Assembly (NCBI RefSeq): GCF_003001955.1
Contig: NZ_PVNH01000004.1
Location: 62,001 to 126,000, forward strand
Length of the DNA stretch: 64,000 bases
Reading direction: 5' to 3'
Origin: Prauserella shujinwangii
Lineage (GTDB): Bacteria; Actinomycetota; Actinomycetes; Mycobacteriales; Pseudonocardiaceae
Notes under the pieces: model-generated
What the model was told of the DNA's origin: nothing
What the model saw: the letters and a program-made list of their open reading frames with translations, nothing else
Database searches by the model: none
Program-made: the position numbers and the translations under genes
In this document: positions 60,557 to 64,000 of the stretch, one piece after another
How positions within the stretch are numbered: position 1 is the first letter of the stretch
Layout: each line of letters opens with the position of its first letter

Positions 60557-61327
60557 GTGCGTCTGGCTCGAATCGCTCATCCCGACGGTGTCGCCTTCGC
60601 CTCGATCGACGGCGAGGGTGACACCGCAGAGGTCCTGGAAATCGCCGAACACCCGTTCGGCCAGCCCAACTACACCGGGCGGCGATGGCCGCTCGCGGAC
60701 GTCCGGCTGCTCGCGCCGATCCTGCCGACGAAGGTGATCGCGGTCGGCCGGAACTACGCCTCCCACGCGGCGGAGTTCGGCAACGAGGTCCCGGCGGAGC
60801 CGATGCTGTTCCTCAAGCCGAACACGAGCATCGTCGGACCGAACGCGGCGATCAAGCTGCCGCCCGCGTCGTCCCGAGTGGACTTCGAGGGGGAGCTGGC
60901 CGTCGTGATCGGCCAGCCGGTGAAGAACGTGCCCGCCGCCAAGGCGAGCGCCGCCGTGCTCGGCTACACCGTCGCCAACGACGTCAGCGCCCGCGACCTG
61001 CAGAAGTCGGACGGGCAGTGGGGCAGGGCCAAGGGGTTCGACACGTTCTGCCCGCTGGGGCCGTGGATCGAGACCGCCGTGGACCCGGCCGACCTGGCGA
61101 TCCGGTCGGAGGTGGACGGACAGGTCAGGCAGGACGCCCGCACGTCCGCGCTCGTGCACAAGGTCCCGCAGCTGGTGGAGTTCGTCTCGGCGGTGATGAC
61201 CCTGCTGCCCGGCGACGTGATCCTCACCGGTACGCCCGAGGGCGTGGGGCCGATCCAGGAAGGGCAGCAGGTCTCCATCACCATCGAGGGCATCGGCACG
61301 CTCACCAACCCGGTGGTGAAGGCCTAA
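60557..61327 (+). CDS. Fumarylacetoacetate hydrolase family protein
   Basis: 256 residues from the GTG at 60557, 10 nt after cimA. Metal-site residues of the FAH fold are visible in VDFEGELAVVIGQPV and YTVANDVSARDLQ; KVIAVGRNYASHAAEFG and GTPEGVGPIQEGQQV are also typical. Family members hydrolyse or decarboxylate acylpyruvates such as oxaloacetate. The position beside gltX agrees with mycobacteria. TAGGAT (60544-60549), which contains the cimA stop codon, ends 7 nt before the GTG, so a leaderless message from an internal promoter is possible. Confidence 0.9.
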   Translation: MRLARIAHPDGVAFASIDGEGDTAEVLEIAEHPFGQPNYTGRRWPLADVRLLAPILPTKVIAVGRNYASHAAEFGNEVPAEPMLFLKPNTSIVGPNAAIKLPPASSRVDFEGELAVVIGQPVKNVPAAKASAAVLGYTVANDVSARDLQKSDGQWGRAKGFDTFCPLGPWIETAVDPADLAIRSEVDGQVRQDARTSALVHKVPQLVEFVSAVMTLLPGDVILTGTPEGVGPIQEGQQVSITIEGIGTLTNPVVKA

Positions 61328-61337
61328 CCCGCGGGCA

Positions 61338-62585
61338 TCAGTCCCGGGCGGGGGCGCGCCGCGCGAACCGCGGCGCGTGCTCGGGCCGCACCCCGACCCC
61401 GATGAGGTAGGCGGGGACGAACGCGGCCCGCGGGAACCGCCGCATCAGCCCGATGAACGGCTTCGGCGGGCCGGGCCGCGACCCGGTGACGACCGGCGTC
61501 ACCACCATGCGGTGCAGCAGCCGCTGCAGCAGCTGGACGAGCGCGGTCGGGAGCAGCCTGCGGGTGCGGATCCGCGCGAGGTCACGGTCGCGCACGGCGC
61601 CGCGCCGGAGCGGCCCGGCCAGCAGCGTCGCGGCGGCGACCGCGTCCTGCACGGCGAGGTTGATGCCGACCCCGCCGACCGGCGACATCGCGTGCGCCGC
61701 GTCGCCGAGGCAGAGCAGGCCGCCGACGTGCCAGCGAGGGAGCCGGTTCAGCCGGACGTCGAGGTGCTTGACGTCGTCCATGGACTCCAGCGAGCCGGTC
61801 CGGTCGGCGAGCCACGGGAGCATCGCCGCGACGTCCTCCCGGAACCGGGCGATGCCGCGCGCCCGCAGCCGGGGGTCGAGGCCCTTCTTCGCGATGTAGG
61901 CGATCTGGAAGTACCCCTCGCGCGGGATGACGATCCCGAACCGGCCCGCACGCATCCCCGGGGTGAGCGCGGACGCCTGCTCGTCGGACCGGCGGGGCAG
62001 CCGGAACCACCACGCGTCGAACGACACCGGGAACTCCTTCGGCCGCAGGTCCGCCTGCGCGCGGGCCATCGAGTGCCTGCCGTCGCACGCCACGGTCAGC
62101 TCCGCCCGCAGCTCGCCGGTCGCCCCGTCCGCGGTGCGGTAACGCACGCCGCGGACGCGGCCGCCCTCCCGGATCAGCCCGGTGGCCTCCGTGTTCATCC
62201 GCAGGGTGAAGGTGGGCTCCTCCGCGGCGGCGTCCGCGAGCAGGTCGAGCAGGTCCCACTGCGGGACCATCGCGATGTAGGGGTGACGCACCCCGACCCG
62301 GCGGAGCCGCCGCAGGTCCCCGACCACCACGCGCTCGGACTCGGACACCGGGAACGCGATCTCCTCCAGCCTGCTCTGCGGCAGCCGCGCGAACCGCTCG
62401 CCGAGGCCCAGTTCGTCGAGCAGCTGCATCGTGGACGGGTGCACGGTGTCGCCGCGGAAGTCGCGCAGGAAGTCGCTGTGCTTCTCCAGCACGGTCACCT
62501 CGACCCCGGCGCGGGCCAGCAGGAGCCCCAGCACCATCCCGGCGGGTCCACCCCCGATCACGGCGCAGGTCGTGCGCTCGGTCAT
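61338..62585 (-). CDS. FAD-dependent monooxygenase/oxidoreductase (PHBH-like)
   Basis: 415 residues. The FAD-binding CAVIGGGPAGMVLGLLLARAGVEVTVLEKH, the DG motif VACDGRHSMARAQADL and GLLCLGDAAHAMSPVGGVGINLAVQDA are those of aromatic-ring monooxygenases of the PHBH family. The C-terminus is basic and somewhat hydrophobic. The substrate is unknown. An AT-rich 22-bp palindrome lies 14 bp upstream of the start, suggesting repression by a regulator not encoded beside it. It is divergent from gltX. Confidence 0.88.
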   Translation of the reverse strand: MTERTTCAVIGGGPAGMVLGLLLARAGVEVTVLEKHSDFLRDFRGDTVHPSTMQLLDELGLGERFARLPQSRLEEIAFPVSESERVVVGDLRRLRRVGVRHPYIAMVPQWDLLDLLADAAAEEPTFTLRMNTEATGLIREGGRVRGVRYRTADGATGELRAELTVACDGRHSMARAQADLRPKEFPVSFDAWWFRLPRRSDEQASALTPGMRAGRFGIVIPREGYFQIAYIAKKGLDPRLRARGIARFREDVAAMLPWLADRTGSLESMDDVKHLDVRLNRLPRWHVGGLLCLGDAAHAMSPVGGVGINLAVQDAVAAATLLAGPLRRGAVRDRDLARIRTRRLLPTALVQLLQRLLHRMVVTPVVTGSRPGPPKPFIGLMRRFPRAAFVPAYLIGVGVRPEHAPRFARRAPARD

Positions 62586-62598
62586 CGTCGCTCACCCC

Positions 62599-62620
62599 TT
62601 ATTCATCATATGTTGAATAA
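62599..62620. promoter_or_regulatory. AT-rich palindromic operator candidate
   Basis: TTATTCA (62599-62605) and TGAATAA (62614-62620) flank TCATATGT, whose centre CATATG is itself palindromic. It lies 14 bp upstream of the monooxygenase ATG and 55 bp upstream of gltX. The composition contrasts sharply with the surrounding DNA, and the form resembles ArsR/SmtB-type operators. Confidence 0.6.
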
Positions 62621-62674
62621 CTCCACGATGCACTCGCCGGGGCGTCCCGTCAAGCGAGATAGGCTGAACGAGCT

Positions 62675-64000
62675 ATGACTCAGACGACTCAGACCAAGCC
62701 GGTGCGTGCTCGCTTCTGCCCCTCGCCGACCGGGACCCCGCACGTCGGCCTGATCCGCACGGCCCTGTTCAACTGGGCGTTCGCCCGCCACCACGGGGGC
62801 AGCCTCGTGTTCCGGATCGAGGACACCGACGCGGCGAGGGACACCGAGGAGTCCTACGAGGCGCTGCTCGACGCGCTCCGCTGGCTGGGTCTGGACTGGG
62901 ACGAGGGGCCCGAGGTCGGCGGTGAGTTCGGGCCGTACCGGCAGAGCGGGCGCGGGGAGATCTACTCCGACGTCGCGGCCAGGCTGCTGGCGGCGGGCGA
63001 GGTGTACGAGGCCTTCTCGACCAACGAGGAGGTCGAACAGCGCCGCCGCGCCGCGGGGCAGGACACCAAGCTCGGCTACGACAACTACGACCGCGACCTC
63101 ACCGAGGAGCAGAAGGCCGCCTTCCGGGCCGAGGGCCGCTCGCCGGTGCTGCGCCTGCGCATGCCCGACGAGGACATCACCTGGCACGACCTGGTTCGCG
63201 GCGAGATCACGTTCAAGGCGGGCACGATCCCGGACCCGGTGCTGGTGCGGGCCAACGGCCAGCCGCTGTACACCCTCACCAACCCCGTCGACGACGCGCT
63301 CATGCGCATCACGCACGTGTTGCGGGGCGAGGACCTGCTGCCGTCCACACCCCGGCAGATCGCGCTCTACGGCGCCCTGCTGCGGGTGGGCGTCGCCGAC
63401 GTCATGCCCGAGTTCGGTCACCTGCCGTACGTGCTGGGCGAGGGCAACAAGAAGCTGTCCAAACGGGATCCCACGTCCAACCTGTTCCACTACCGTGACC
63501 GCGGCTTCATCCCCGAGGGTCTGCTCAACTACCTCGCGCTGCTGGGCTGGTCGATCGCGGATGACCGGGACATCTTCACCGTCTCCGAGCTCGTCGAGGC
63601 CTTCGAGATCACCAAGGTGAGCGCGAACCCGGCCCGGTTCGACGTGAAGAAGGCCGAGGCCATCAACGGCACCCACGTCCGCGCACTGGCGCCGGACGAC
63701 TTCGCCCGGCGCGTGGTGCCCTACCTCAGCGCCGCGGGCGTGCTCCCGGCCGAGCCCGGCGAGCAGCGGCTGGCCACGCTGCGCGCCATCGCCCCGCTGG
63801 TGCAGGAGCGCGTGACCGTCCTGTCCGACGCCACGGACATGGTCCGCTTCCTGTTCGCCGACGAGGACTCCTTCGCGCCGGAGGAGGCCGCCGCCGCGAA
63901 GGCGCTCGGGCCGGATGCCGAGCCGGTGCTGCGGGCCGCGCTCGCCGCGCTCGAGACGCTGCCCTCCTGGGAGGCCTCCGCGATCGAGCAGGCGCTCAAG
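62675..64000 (+). CDS. gltX: Glutamyl-tRNA synthetase (3' end beyond window)
   Basis: 442 codons are present; the C-terminal part of the anticodon-binding domain lies beyond the right edge. Class I synthetase motifs: [22 protein letters not shown] (HIGH-type HVGL), [30 protein letters not shown] and [14 protein letters not shown] (KLSKR). As GatCAB is present, the enzyme probably charges both tRNA-Glu and tRNA-Gln with glutamate. TAGGCT (62660-62665) ends 9 nt before the ATG and no ribosome site is seen, so the transcript is likely leaderless or nearly so. Confidence 0.97.
   Translation, partial: MTQTTQTKPVRARFCPSPTGTPHVGLIRTALFNWAFARHHGGSLVFRIEDTDAARDTEESYEALLDALRWLGLDWDEGPEVGGEFGPYRQSGRGEIYSDVAARLLAAGEVYEAFSTNEEVEQRRRAAGQDTKLGYDNYDRDLTEEQKAAFRAEGRSPVLRLRMPDEDITWHDLVRGEITFKAGTIPDPVLVRANGQPLYTLTNPVDDALMRITHVLRGEDLLPSTPRQIALYGALLRVGVADVMPEFGHLPYVLGEGNKKLSKRDPTSNLFHYRDRGFIPEGLLNYLALLGWSIADDRDIFTVSELVEAFEITKVSANPARFDVKKAEAINGTHVRALAPDDFARRVVPYLSAAGVLPAEPGEQRLATLRAIAPLVQERVTVLSDATDMVRFLFADEDSFAPEEAAAAKALGPDAEPVLRAALAALETLPSWEASAIEQALK

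Overview
The window is high-GC DNA with dense gene packing, frequent GTG starts, ATGA/GTGA stop-start overlaps and promoters whose -10 box sits 7-9 nt before the start codon. Together with the gene content (NAD-dependent ligase ligA, gatCAB, a Cfp6-like PH protein, an LppZ-like lipoprotein, DUF397, an EspC-like ESX substrate, an ECF42 sigma factor) this points to an actinomycete. The best guess is the Pseudonocardiaceae (Amycolatopsis or a close relative). The core from about 26.2 kb to the right edge follows, as far as I recall, the same order as the mycobacterial block iscS-mnmA-(metE-like)-ligA-(ACT protein)-gatCAB-lppZ-doxX-cfp6-ilvBNC-serA-leuB-(FAH protein)-gltX, with accessory genes inserted between conserved members.

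Layout. 0-8 kb: a Tat-exported metallophosphoesterase running off the left edge, then gltD and gltB (glutamate synthase), all on the minus strand. 8.3-17.4 kb: a glutaryl-CoA-dehydrogenase-like enzyme, a small conserved protein, a four-gene minus-strand operon (GntR regulator, hydroxyacid-oxoacid transhydrogenase-like Fe-ADH, FAD/Fe-S D-2-hydroxyacid dehydrogenase, MhpD-like hydratase), and a beta-propeller gene that has lost its 5' end at a large palindrome. 17.4-26.1 kb: accessory metabolism and transport (PEP-mutase-like lyase, MFS pump, DGPF/ECF42 sigma pair, APH-fold kinase plus mtnA, trpB2, second MFS pump). 26.2-35.4 kb: iscS and mnmA, then accessory genes (TPR-like protein, acyl-CoA synthetase, vapBC, MBL hydrolase, nitrilase-family amidase, MetE-like protein). 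35.5-46.4 kb: ligA, GNAT, a voltage-sensor-like membrane protein, ACT protein, gatCAB, membrane protein, LppZ-like lipoprotein, 2-hydroxyacid dehydrogenase, DoxX. 46.5-64 kb: branched-chain amino acid and serine synthesis (ilvD; ilvB-ilvN-ilvC; serA; leuB; cimA), an FAH-family protein, an FAD monooxygenase and gltX, which runs off the right edge.

How the genes work together. IlvBN, IlvC, IlvD, LeuB and CimA cover most of valine/isoleucine synthesis and one leucine step; CimA gives a threonine-independent route to 2-oxobutyrate. Both ilvB and cimA are preceded by a short leader peptide rich in the regulating amino acids, followed by a pause hairpin and an intrinsic terminator, so both look attenuator-controlled, and both leader peptides appear to start at or next to the transcription start. 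GltBD supplies glutamate; IscS and MnmA form a tRNA-thiolation relay; GatCAB and GltX form the Glu/Gln/Asn-tRNA system.

Most notable features. (1) A three-gene type VII secretion effector cassette (EspC-like protein, WXG-type protein with an uncharacterised His/Asn-rich C-terminal domain, lipoprotein) lies between serA and leuB and is flanked on both sides by large hairpins of one palindrome family. (2) At least four families of long intergenic inverted repeats occur through the window, with arms that differ between copies but stay self-complementary. (3) A six-segment membrane protein carries an S4-type arginine ladder but no visible pore filter. (4) An operon pairs two enzymes that would make and reoxidise D-2-hydroxyglutarate. 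I saw no rRNA, tRNA, CRISPR array, transposase, integrase or secondary-metabolite synthase.
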